Of a stretch of DNA of 64,000 nucleotides, positions 1 to 7,416 are shown piece after piece. Source of the stretch: Gemmatimonadota bacterium (GTDB taxonomy: Bacteria > Latescibacterota > UBA2968); assembly GCA_009838845.1 (NCBI GenBank), contig VXRD01000022.1:32964-96963 (forward strand). Direction: 5' to 3'. Every line of letters begins with the position of its first letter. Position 1 is the first letter of the stretch. The notes below the pieces were generated by a model. That model worked only from the letters and a program-made list of their open reading frames with translations. It ran no database searches and had not been told where the DNA came from. Made by a program: the position numbers and the translations under genes.

Positions 1-222
1 CACTGCTGCGCGAATATCTTCCCTCGACGTATCCGACGCTTTCAACCCTTCAATCAACGTCGTAAGTTCTGCTTCCTGCTCATCGGTAAGCAACTTCGCC
101 AGACCAGGCGAAATGGCAGAACGTTCGGGAAATTCAACACCCCATTCTTCCAATTTGGCCTTCACTGCTGCGCGAATATCTTCCCTCGACGTATCCGATT
201 CTTTCAAGCCATCAACCAGAGT
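1..222. repeat. 162-bp in-gene tandem repeat
   Basis: Two copies offset by exactly 162 bp (54 codons) begin at 1 and 163. The first 36 bases are identical and similarity continues for about 60 bases. The array may extend beyond the left edge. Confidence 0.85.
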
Positions 223-438
223 TTTCAATTCTGCGCGTTGCTCTTTGGTCAGTTGCGAAGATGTGCCGCGTTGTCCCAAAACACCTTTGCGCCCGCGATG
301 ATACGATATTCGCACATTATCATCAATACCGTCGGCATTTTCATCCACAAATACAGGTCCTGCCGCCTGCGCGTCCTGACCGCCCCACAGGGCACATGTC
401 AGTGCCAACGCAATACTATAGGTCATCCACTTTTTCAT
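1..438 (-). CDS. Exported protein with 54-residue tandem repeats (3' end outside window)
   Basis: This reading frame is open from the ATG at 438 to the left edge, so the C-terminus is missing. An AGGAG ribosome site sits 7 bases upstream of the ATG. The first ~24 residues (MKKWMTYSIALALTCALWGG...) form a signal peptide, so the product is exported. A short calcium-loop-like segment, DENADGIDDN, follows. The rest is a tandem repeat of period 54 residues: LTKEQRAELKTLVDGLK and LTDEQEAELTTLIEGLK begin successive units, and each continues into SDTSREDIRAAV. The first 36 bases of each copy are identical at 1-36 and 163-198, which points to recent duplication. The family is not recognised. The helical, charged repeats suggest a periplasmic or surface-bound structural or binding protein. 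It is divergent from the gene starting at 905. Confidence 0.75.
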   Translation of the reverse strand, partial: MKKWMTYSIALALTCALWGGQDAQAAGPVFVDENADGIDDNVRISYHRGRKGVLGQRGTSSQLTKEQRAELKTLVDGLKESDTSREDIRAAVKAKLEEWGVEFPERSAISPGLAKLLTDEQEAELTTLIEGLKASDTSREDIRAAV

Positions 439-592
439 GGCCTTGCTCCTCACTGTTGAACTTCTATGAACCGCTCTCAAGCACCGATCTCATTTTGTCC
501 GGCCGGAACCAAAATCCGATCAGCACTATCAACCTGCCGCACTTTGCGGCTACAGTATTTTAAACAATCAGCAGGTCACTTCGTTCCCTTGA

Positions 593-628
593 AAATTGTA
601 ATAAATTGTTAAAATTGTTATAGTTTGT
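593..628. promoter_or_regulatory. Helically phased AAATTGT repeats
   Basis: AAATTGT occurs at 593-599, 603-609 and 612-618, with a degenerate AGTTTGT at 622-628. Spacing is 9-10 bp, close to one helical turn. It lies between the small-RNA hairpin and the repeat-protein gene, so it could be an operator or a bent-DNA element. The regulator is unknown. Confidence 0.4.
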
Positions 629-632
629 ACAC

Positions 633-735
633 ATAAAAAAGACCGATACTGCTCGCTCCGCTACGCCCTGGAATGTGGCTACATCTGTACAGCGATACCC
701 CCACATTCAGGCACAAGCGAACCCCGGTCTTGTAT
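633..735 (-). ncRNA. Candidate ~100-nt hairpin small RNA with terminator
   Basis: Read on the minus strand, a 7-bp stem AAGACCG/CGGTCTT (725-731 with 639-645) closes a long imperfect rod. An inner stem CCTGAATGTGG/CCACATTCCAGG surrounds a loop of about 20 nt. The 3' arm is followed directly by a run of T, as in an intrinsic terminator. A TATGAT box at 742-747 would place a transcription start near 735, just before the hairpin, but the -35 region is poor. It could be a free small RNA or a leader of the repeat-protein gene. It does not fold as a tRNA and is shorter than usual 6S RNA. Confidence 0.45.
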
Positions 736-904
736 TCTTAGATCATAAAATGGCCTCGCGCGTTCCATACAGGGAAAAAAAACTGACCTATTATTGGTTG
801 GCTCATATCAATTGATCCCTTTTCCGCTTGCGATAGTGGGAGTATGGCATTAGGTTAAGCACCGATATTTCGAGAACAACACTGGAATAGGAAAGGAGCA
901 GATG

Positions 905-1723
905 ATGATTCGGTTGGGAACGATGACGAGTGTGTGTCCAGATTGGTCTATCGAGCAGATTATCGATGGGATGCAGCGCCATGGGTTCGAAGGATTGGAA
1001 CCTCGCGCGGGATGGGGACACGCCTCGGGCTTTGAACTGGACATGCCTGCGGCTGATCGAGATGCAGCGCGAGCGAAAATAGAAGATGCCGGACTAAAAA
1101 TATCCTGTGTAGCTACCGGGGCAAAATTTGCTGCAGAAGACCCAGCAGATTTGGACAAATCCATCGCCGAGGCCAACGCTGCAATAGACCTCGCGGCTGA
1201 TCTGGGGTCCGGATTGATTCGCACATTTGGCGGCGCACGCGGTAAGGGCGAAGTATTCTGGATGGTGAACCGCACGGCTGAGGCATACAAGCGCGTAATG
1301 GATCACGCAGCCGAGCGTGGCGTCATTGTCATGATGGAAACGCACGACGAGTGGTGTGTCTCGACGCAAGTACGCGCAGTGATTGAAAAAGTAAATCACC
1401 CCAATCTCGGCGTATTGTGGGACCTGATGCACACCCAGCGCTATATGGAGCGACCCGAAGAAACCATGCAGACAATTGGTGCGATGGCCAAACACCTGCA
1501 CGCACACGACGGGCGTTATGACACCGAAAATGGAAAAATTACAACAGTCGGTCTGGGCCAAGGCGACCTGGACTATGTCACGCCCCTAAAATTATTGCAC
1601 GATGCCGAATTTGATGGCTTCTTTTCCGTGGAAGTAATCCACAAGTCCGGCAGCGATCACGATGCAGATGCAACCTTAAAAGCGTATGGCGATGGATTCA
1701 GAAAAATTGTCGCAAATTTTTAA
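905..1723 (+). CDS. Sugar phosphate isomerase/epimerase (TIM barrel, AP-endonuclease-2 fold)
   Basis: This 272-residue protein belongs to the xylose-isomerase-like TIM-barrel superfamily, whose members isomerise or epimerise sugars and related polyols in the cytoplasm with a divalent metal. Typical strand-end motifs carry the metal ligands: VIVMMETHDEW, GVLWDLMHT, HLHAHDG and FFSVEVIHK. ATG codons occur at 902 and 905; 905 gives a better 6-nt spacing from GGAG at 895-898. It is the first gene of the long plus-strand run to 14486, with the sulfatase-like gene starting 12 nt after its stop. The exact substrate cannot be told from sequence. Confidence 0.85.
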   Translation: MIRLGTMTSVCPDWSIEQIIDGMQRHGFEGLEPRAGWGHASGFELDMPAADRDAARAKIEDAGLKISCVATGAKFAAEDPADLDKSIAEANAAIDLAADLGSGLIRTFGGARGKGEVFWMVNRTAEAYKRVMDHAAERGVIVMMETHDEWCVSTQVRAVIEKVNHPNLGVLWDLMHTQRYMERPEETMQTIGAMAKHLHAHDGRYDTENGKITTVGLGQGDLDYVTPLKLLHDAEFDGFFSVEVIHKSGSDHDADATLKAYGDGFRKIVANF

Positions 1724-1735
1724 TTGGAGAATAGC

Positions 1736-3151
1736 ATGGCAAAACAAAATTTAATTTTATTTGGAATCGACAGTTTGTGGTCCGATCACATGAGTTGTTA
1801 TGGCTATAATCGGCTCACAACACCGCATATCGACAAATTTGCCACACAGGGCGTCTTGTTCGAAAACACATTCAGCGCGCATATACCCACCACACCGGCT
1901 TATGCGTCAATGCTGACGGGCATGGATTGTTTTTCGACCGATGTCGTGGCACTGCGCCACCGCGGCGGATTGACAGAAGATGTCACTACCTTGCCCGAAA
2001 TTTTGAGTGGAGAAGGCTATGAAACCGTATGTGTGGGCTTTACGGGAAATCCGAGTTCTCGCGGCTTTGATGAATATGTGAACTTCAGAGCGTGGGGAAG
2101 TTGGGACGAGCGACCGCTGCGCAAAGCCGAATTGCTCAACGAAGTGACATTGCCCGAACTGGAACGCCTGGCCGCGGGTGACAAACCGTTTTTCCTTTTT
2201 TTGCGACACATGGATCCGCACGCACCCTATTTGCCGCCGCCACCGTACGATTCGATGTTCTACAGCAAAGACCCGTGCGACCCGTCCAAAACCACCATGG
2301 AACCGGTAAAAGCATTTAAGCCGTTTCGAGATTTCCATTTGAGCTGGATGCCGCCGGGCATTACCGATGCCGATTTTGTAGTGGCGCAATACGACGGTGA
2401 AATCGCCTATATGGACGCGTGTATCCAGCGCCTGCTCACCCGTGTTGATGAACTGGGCCTGAGGGATAATACCCTGGTCGTAATCAACGGCGACCACGGC
2501 GAGACCCTCGACGAGCACGATTGCTATTTTGATCACCACGGGATGTATGAATGCACCTTGAAAGTACCCCTCGCGATGCGCCTACCCGGACAGTTGCCCG
2601 AAGGCGTGCGCGTAAAGGGCTACAATCAGCACAAAGATCTGACACCGACGATCCTGGAGCTCCTGAATATAGAAACAGACATCGCGTTTGACGGACGCAG
2701 CTTGATCCCGATGGTTGAGGGAAAACGCCACACCCACGAATCGGAATTTTATATCACCGAGTGTACCTGGATGCGAAAACACGGCTGGCGCACCCCCGAA
2801 TGGAAATTGATCGTGGCATTGGAGCCCGACTTCCATTTTAAGCCCGAAGTGGAGCTTTACAATCTGATTCAGGATCCGGGCGAAACCACGAATCTTGCGG
2901 ACAAAGAACCCGAAATGGTCGCCCTGTTGCGCGGGCGCATGGAAGCCTATATTGCAAAACGCGAAAAAGAAGTGGGCCATACCAATCCCATGTACACAAA
3001 CCTGAACTGGCACGGCCGCAAGAATTACGACGGACCTTTCAAATCCTCAGAAGATGCATATAACTACATGCACATCGGTTCTGCCAGCCAGGCCGCGCGG
3101 CTACAGGCGGGAAATAAAAAGGTGGAAGGAACAGTTGCCGAAAAGAAATAA
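1736..3151 (+). CDS. Sulfatase-family (alkaline phosphatase superfamily) hydrolase with Thr at the nucleophile position
   Basis: This 471-residue protein has the overall sulfatase layout: an N-terminal strand FGIDSL, then TTPHIDKFATQGVLFENTFS, and the late metal motif INGDHGETLDEHD. The formylglycine signature (C/S)xPxR should fall at residues 52-56 but reads TTPAY, so both the Cys/Ser and the Arg are replaced. A classical formylglycine sulfatase is therefore unlikely. Thr is the nucleophile in related phosphodiesterases and phosphoethanolamine transferases of the same superfamily, so a phosphoester or phosphonate substrate is possible. The ATG at 1736 is preferred over a TTG at 1724 because GGAGA lies at 1726-1730. 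No clear signal peptide is seen. Confidence 0.85.
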   Translation: MAKQNLILFGIDSLWSDHMSCYGYNRLTTPHIDKFATQGVLFENTFSAHIPTTPAYASMLTGMDCFSTDVVALRHRGGLTEDVTTLPEILSGEGYETVCVGFTGNPSSRGFDEYVNFRAWGSWDERPLRKAELLNEVTLPELERLAAGDKPFFLFLRHMDPHAPYLPPPPYDSMFYSKDPCDPSKTTMEPVKAFKPFRDFHLSWMPPGITDADFVVAQYDGEIAYMDACIQRLLTRVDELGLRDNTLVVINGDHGETLDEHDCYFDHHGMYECTLKVPLAMRLPGQLPEGVRVKGYNQHKDLTPTILELLNIETDIAFDGRSLIPMVEGKRHTHESEFYITECTWMRKHGWRTPEWKLIVALEPDFHFKPEVELYNLIQDPGETTNLADKEPEMVALLRGRMEAYIAKREKEVGHTNPMYTNLNWHGRKNYDGPFKSSEDAYNYMHIGSASQAARLQAGNKKVEGTVAEKK

Positions 3152-3161
3152 GAGAAAGCAT

Positions 3162-4553
3162 ATGAGAATAATCACATTGGCATTGCAAAGTCTTCTGACG
3201 CTGTTGATGCTAGCCAGTTGTTCCACCCTTGGGAACATGCGGTCGCACTGGCCTGAATACCCCGTAAATCCATTCGTCATCCAATTGGATATTCCCGGCC
3301 CTACGGATTCCGCCGGTGGCCTCATTGTCGCCGATCTGAATGGAGATGGACGCATGGATTACTTGGTCACCGTTCCCAATTATCTCACGGCTCATGCCCA
3401 CGATGGCCGCAAACTCTGGGTAATCGAAACCGACCTCTGGGTAGGCGGCTCCTCAGAGCGCGTCGGCCTACCCGGCCATCACGGTCCAGGTGTTCAGGTT
3501 ACAGACGTCGATGGCGATGAACAGATCGAAGTGCTGTTCCTTACCCGGGATGGCACGCTCCACGTAATTGATGGCGCTACAGGACGCGAGCAGTGGACCG
3601 CAAAGCCGCCCATCCCCAAAGGCGCCCAACGCTGGGAGCACCTGGTCGTAGCCAATTTCCGCGGCGCAGGAGATCGAGATTTACTCCTCCAAGCCACCAA
3701 TGCCAAAGGTTACCGCATGGGGCGCTTTCTAGCAGCCTATGCGCTGGCCGATCTCCGGCGCAGACATTTTGTCCCCCTGTGGGAACGCGACGATTTCGTT
3801 GCCTGCGCCCACAACGGCGCACGGCTGGCGGATCTGAATAGAGATGGGCAAGACGAAGTGATCGGCGCTACGGTCGTCTCTGCCGATGGCAAAATTTTAC
3901 TGCGGATTCCCCTAAAAGGTCACATCGACTCGATCTTCATCTACGACGTGCTGCCCGATATACCGGGCTTGGAAATCGTCGCCTTAGAAGAAGGGGGTGG
4001 CAATCGCATTTTTCTCTACAACCACGAACAACTCTTCTGGGAAACGCACTTTCGCCACCAAGAACCCCAGAATGCGGCGGTCGGCGAGTTTGACCTGGAG
4101 CGACCGGGCCTGGAGATATGGTGTCGGAGCCGCTATAACGAACATCAGAAACCTTTTGTTTTTGACGCACAGGGAGAGAAAATCGCGGATTACCAGATGG
4201 ACGATGTAGCACCCGAGGGCTGGACCACAAGAGGGGTCGAGGTCATCCACAAGATCGATTGGACGGGTGACCGCAAACAGCTTGCCGCAGCCAAAGAGCG
4301 CCATATCTCCGGGGATATTGGCATCTTCGATCCGCTTAGCGGGCACTTTCTCCACCGGTTTGAGGAAAAGGCCGACCGGCTCTATGTGGGCGATGTGGCT
4401 GGAGATTGGCGCGAAGAACTGATCGTCTTGCACGGCAACCAACTCCACATCTACTTCAACGACTCTGAGAATCGGGGTTCTGACCGTCAGCGCCTGTGGT
4501 CGCAAGACCACTACCGCCGCAGTAAGATGACCTGGAACTATTACAGCCCGTGA
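3162..4553 (+). CDS. FG-GAP/VCBS-repeat lipoprotein
   Basis: This 463-residue protein begins with a lipoprotein signal, LLTLLMLASC, with the lipidated Cys near residue 19. The body has repeated DLNGDGRMDYLV-like and DVDGDEQIEVLFL-like segments, together with DLNRDGQDEVIGA. These are the calcium-binding FG-GAP/VCBS blades of a beta-propeller like those of integrin-alpha-type bacterial surface proteins. It is probably anchored in the outer membrane and may bind glycans or display substrates for the surrounding hydrolases. The frame is open upstream to 3054 inside the previous gene, but the ATG at 3162 starts the signal peptide 10 nt after the previous stop. A likely terminator follows. Confidence 0.8.
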   Translation: MRIITLALQSLLTLLMLASCSTLGNMRSHWPEYPVNPFVIQLDIPGPTDSAGGLIVADLNGDGRMDYLVTVPNYLTAHAHDGRKLWVIETDLWVGGSSERVGLPGHHGPGVQVTDVDGDEQIEVLFLTRDGTLHVIDGATGREQWTAKPPIPKGAQRWEHLVVANFRGAGDRDLLLQATNAKGYRMGRFLAAYALADLRRRHFVPLWERDDFVACAHNGARLADLNRDGQDEVIGATVVSADGKILLRIPLKGHIDSIFIYDVLPDIPGLEIVALEEGGGNRIFLYNHEQLFWETHFRHQEPQNAAVGEFDLERPGLEIWCRSRYNEHQKPFVFDAQGEKIADYQMDDVAPEGWTTRGVEVIHKIDWTGDRKQLAAAKERHISGDIGIFDPLSGHFLHRFEEKADRLYVGDVAGDWREELIVLHGNQLHIYFNDSENRGSDRQRLWSQDHYRRSKMTWNYYSP

Positions 4554-4567
4554 CTACTCCCAACGCT

Positions 4568-4592
4568 AAAGCTCTCTGCGAGTGGGCTTTTT
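4568..4592 (+). terminator. Rho-independent terminator
   Basis: AAAGCTC pairs with GGGCTTT (one G-U pair) around a 9-nt loop and is followed by TT. It lies 14 nt after the lipoprotein stop. The U tract is short, so termination may be partial. Confidence 0.5.
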
Positions 4593-4633
4593 GATAAGGT
4601 CAGGTAACAATGTCGATATTGGAGGGATATAAC

Positions 4634-5767
4634 ATGGCAATTGATACCATAACGTCCGAAGCTATTGAGGTGATAAATCCGACTGGAAGACTCGTATTAC
4701 AACTGACGACAAATACGCGGCGATCGGTGCATGGGTATTACGATCTACCCCCGTGGTCGCCTGTGGATGGGCGCATTGCATTTAGCCGCATGAATGCACC
4801 GGATTCAAAAACAGGCGATATTTGCGTCATGGATGCCGATGGGGGCAATTTGTACAAAGTGGCCGAATCCCGCGCGATGTCCGCCAATGGCGGTGCATTG
4901 GCGCAATGGGCGTCGGATGGATCGCGAGTGTACTTCAAGGACCGAGACCGCGAAACCCGTCTGATCGGATGGGTCGATCCAGACACCGGTATATCGGGTA
5001 CGCATCCTGGAGACCTGCGGATGATTTCACCCGCTGGGCACTTACATGCCTATCACACGATGCACGGAGATTACGCCGAGGACGACGTGCCCAAAATGAA
5101 GGATGTACACGGTGTCTTCGCGCAGGATTTAGAAACAGGGGAATCCAAACAACTCGCAACCCTCTCCGATTGCCTGACACTCCATCCCCGTCGGGATGAA
5201 ATTGCCGACTGGCATTTGTTTGTCAAGCACACCAAATGGTCGCCCGATGGATCGCGGATGATGTTTGTATTCACCAACGAAATCCATTTTGATCGGAAAT
5301 ACGGCGAACTCCCCAGAGTAAAAGATGTGTACGTAATCAATGCCGACGGCTCAAATCTCAAGCGCGTAGGTGAATTTGGCAACCACCCCCTGTGGCATCC
5401 CAATGGTCGAGAAATACTGACCAACAGCCCGTTTGAAGGCTCACCGGGTAATAAACTGGTACTGACCGATGTGGAAACGGGTGAAGAGCGTCTGGCTGTG
5501 ACCTGTGCAAAAGGATCGGGACATCCCTCCTTTTCACCAGACGGCAAATACATTGTCATAGATGTCGTGAATAACACGACAAAAGAAGCCAAATTCCTGC
5601 TCGTAGATGTCGAAACCGATACCGCTGAAACGCTATTGGAACTCCCGGTCTTCGACCACTCTCATGCCGGAACGCATCTGCACCCGGTATGGCGGCAAGA
5701 CAGCTCTCAGATTTTATACGCCAGCGACGCATCTGAAATTTGCCAGTTATGTGTGTGTGACGTGTAA
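4634..5767 (+). CDS. TolB/oligogalacturonate-lyase-like beta-propeller protein
   Basis: This 377-residue protein has repeated blades with WSPDGSRMMFV, HPSFSPDGKYIVIDV and DVYVINADGSNLKRV, typical of the WD40-like PD40/TolB propeller. The spaced His residues (DHSHAGTHLHPVWRQD near the C-terminus) resemble the metal site of oligogalacturonate lyases (Ogl family). No signal peptide is seen, so it is probably cytoplasmic, as Ogl is. The ATG at 4634 has GGAGGGA at 4621-4627; an upstream ATG at 4610 has none. Carbohydrate-active lyase is the attractive reading given the sugar genes around it, but a non-catalytic TolB-like role is equally possible. Confidence 0.7.
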   Translation: MAIDTITSEAIEVINPTGRLVLQLTTNTRRSVHGYYDLPPWSPVDGRIAFSRMNAPDSKTGDICVMDADGGNLYKVAESRAMSANGGALAQWASDGSRVYFKDRDRETRLIGWVDPDTGISGTHPGDLRMISPAGHLHAYHTMHGDYAEDDVPKMKDVHGVFAQDLETGESKQLATLSDCLTLHPRRDEIADWHLFVKHTKWSPDGSRMMFVFTNEIHFDRKYGELPRVKDVYVINADGSNLKRVGEFGNHPLWHPNGREILTNSPFEGSPGNKLVLTDVETGEERLAVTCAKGSGHPSFSPDGKYIVIDVVNNTTKEAKFLLVDVETDTAETLLELPVFDHSHAGTHLHPVWRQDSSQILYASDASEICQLCVCDV

Positions 5768-5778
5768 AGGAGAACCTC

Positions 5779-6612
5779 ATGCCCGTAAAATCCGTTTACA
5801 TGATGACCGATTTGGAAGGCTCAGCCGGAGTAGATGACTGGGACCCGAGACACCGGGAAGATGCGACAACGGCAAAAGGCGTGTACGACCGCGCAGAGAT
5901 GCAGCGATTGTTGACAGGTGAAGTCAACGCCGCAGCCGAAGGATTATTTGCAGCAGGTGTAGAAGAAATAATCATCAATGACGCACATGGAGCGGGGCGC
6001 ACAATATTGTCAGAAGAATTGATCTCCGGCGTAAAACTCGTACAGGGTGTCAACCGCCCCTGCTGGCTGCCGGGACTATCCCCCAGATTTGATGCATTGA
6101 TCCAATTGGGCATGCATGCGATGACCAACACGCCCAACGGATGTCTCGCACATTCAATGAGCCGCAGGATGATCTATCGCGTCAATGGTGCCGAAGTCGG
6201 CGAGATGGAAATGGCGGCTTATTTGTGTGGCCATCTGGGTATTCCCTGGGTCTTTACATCGGGCGATCTGCACGCATGTACCGAATCCCAACGCTGGGTC
6301 AATGACATTGTCACAGCACCTGTAAAAGAAGGCCTGGGAGAATTATGTGCGCTCCACCTGGCGCCAATAGATGCCCGCGCCCTCATCAAAACGCGCGTTC
6401 AAGAAGCAATGGAGATCGTCGAAAATATCGAACCGCTCGTTGCAAAAAGCCCTGTGGTCATGGAAGTCACGCGCCCCGAACCCGGTCGTCTTTCCGTGCC
6501 AGAAGGGGTTGAGCGTGTAGATGACTTTACAATTCGGTGTGAAGGCGAATCCTTCTGGCAGGTGTTTCACAACGTGGTTTATGGCAAACCCAATTTTCCT
6601 GTTCCCGCGTAA
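5779..6612 (+). CDS. M55 family D-aminopeptidase (DppA-like)
   Basis: This 277-residue protein matches the zinc D-aminopeptidase DppA family. Metal ligands are visible in MTDLEGSAGV (Asp11, Glu13), IINDAHGAG (His), IQLGMHAM (His) and GEMEMAAY (Glu). Known members release D-amino acids from short peptides in the cytoplasm, so it could handle cell-wall-derived or D-residue-containing peptides. A strong AAGGAG site precedes the ATG, 11 nt after the TolB-like gene stop, so the two genes are probably co-transcribed. Length is normal for the family. Confidence 0.9.
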   Translation: MPVKSVYMMTDLEGSAGVDDWDPRHREDATTAKGVYDRAEMQRLLTGEVNAAAEGLFAAGVEEIIINDAHGAGRTILSEELISGVKLVQGVNRPCWLPGLSPRFDALIQLGMHAMTNTPNGCLAHSMSRRMIYRVNGAEVGEMEMAAYLCGHLGIPWVFTSGDLHACTESQRWVNDIVTAPVKEGLGELCALHLAPIDARALIKTRVQEAMEIVENIEPLVAKSPVVMEVTRPEPGRLSVPEGVERVDDFTIRCEGESFWQVFHNVVYGKPNFPVPA

Positions 6613-6636
6613 TTTCTTCGCATTATAGGAGGACGT

Positions 6637-7344
6637 ATGAAAGTCAAAATAGAGAATCAATTTCGAGCGCCTTATGGCGTACCAAACGGTTTGCAACTCA
6701 CAGACGATGGTTTGTGGATTGTAGATCAGATGACTGACCGGGTAGCGTTGATGAGCATGAAAGATGAGGACAAAGACGATTATTACGGCAATCGCCGCCT
6801 GTTGAGAGATATCCCATCAGAATCCTCCAACACCAGTGGCATGGCCGCAGGCGATGGATCGCTGTGGTTGGCGGCCAATGGACCGGGGCAACGCTGGCGG
6901 CTGCCGCGCGAGACCGATGCGCCCCAGGGTGAAATATTGCGCGTAGATCCCTGTAACGGAGAAACACAGGGCCGCTGGGCACTGCCCACGGGCGGCGGCA
7001 CGCACGGCGTGGAATACGACGCAATTGAACCGGGTACATTGTGGCTGACCACGTTAAAAGAACAGACCATTACGCAGATGCGCATTGAAGATTGGTCCGT
7101 CATCCGCACATTAAAACTGCCCTTGCATCGCGCACACGGCGTCGTGCGAACGGAAGAAGATTCGATCTGGGTCGTTCATACAGGTGATCGGGTAATTGTA
7201 AACCTGGACCTGGCGACAAATGCAGAACTCGATCGCATAGAAGTGCCCGAACCCCATCCCGAACCACACGGATTATCCATCTGCAACGGTGGGTTTTTGT
7301 ATTGCGATGCCACATCGGGGTGGGTTGCCAAAATTTCGTGGTGA
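6637..7344 (+). CDS. Vgb/NHL-like beta-propeller protein
   Basis: This 235-residue protein is built of short propeller blades: NGLQLTDDGLWIVDQMTD, GSLWLAANGPG, GTLWLTTLKEQTI and DSIWVVHTGDRVI. The pattern (DGLW.VD / GTLW.TT) resembles streptogramin lyase Vgb, SMP-30 and NHL proteins. Those families include lactonases and lyases, but no catalytic residue can be assigned with certainty here. There is no signal peptide. A strong AGGAGG site lies 6 nt before the ATG. It is the last gene before a strong terminator, which suggests that the unit from 4634 ends here. Confidence 0.65.
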   Translation: MKVKIENQFRAPYGVPNGLQLTDDGLWIVDQMTDRVALMSMKDEDKDDYYGNRRLLRDIPSESSNTSGMAAGDGSLWLAANGPGQRWRLPRETDAPQGEILRVDPCNGETQGRWALPTGGGTHGVEYDAIEPGTLWLTTLKEQTITQMRIEDWSVIRTLKLPLHRAHGVVRTEEDSIWVVHTGDRVIVNLDLATNAELDRIEVPEPHPEPHGLSICNGGFLYCDATSGWVAKISW

Positions 7345-7370
7345 TGGGACACGCCTATTATCTTCCAATT

Positions 7371-7397
7371 AGCCCCGGTCCTCCGGGGCTTTTCTTT
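7371..7397 (+). terminator. Rho-independent terminator
   Basis: A GC-rich hairpin, AGCCCCGG-tcct-CCGGGGCT, is followed by TTTCTTTC. It separates the propeller gene from the kinase gene. Confidence 0.85.
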
Positions 7398-7416
7398 CTC
7401 ACAACTGAGGTACGTG

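Larger units (their letters stand above)
439..904. other. Divergent intergenic region with hairpin RNA and phased AT repeats
   Basis: This gap of about 460 bp separates two divergent genes. It holds the possible small RNA at 633-735 and phased AAATTGT repeats at 593-628. No convincing protein-coding frame was seen: the short plus-strand frames are shadows of the exported repeat gene. Presumably both divergent genes are controlled from here. Confidence 0.6.

Noticed and set aside
633-735. tRNA or 6S RNA gene
   Set aside because: There is a 7-bp closing stem but no anticodon or T-arm geometry, and the unit is about half the usual 6S length.
3054-3161. Upstream extension of the FG-GAP lipoprotein
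   Set aside because: It overlaps the sulfatase-like gene and would bury the lipoprotein signal; the ATG at 3162 is better.
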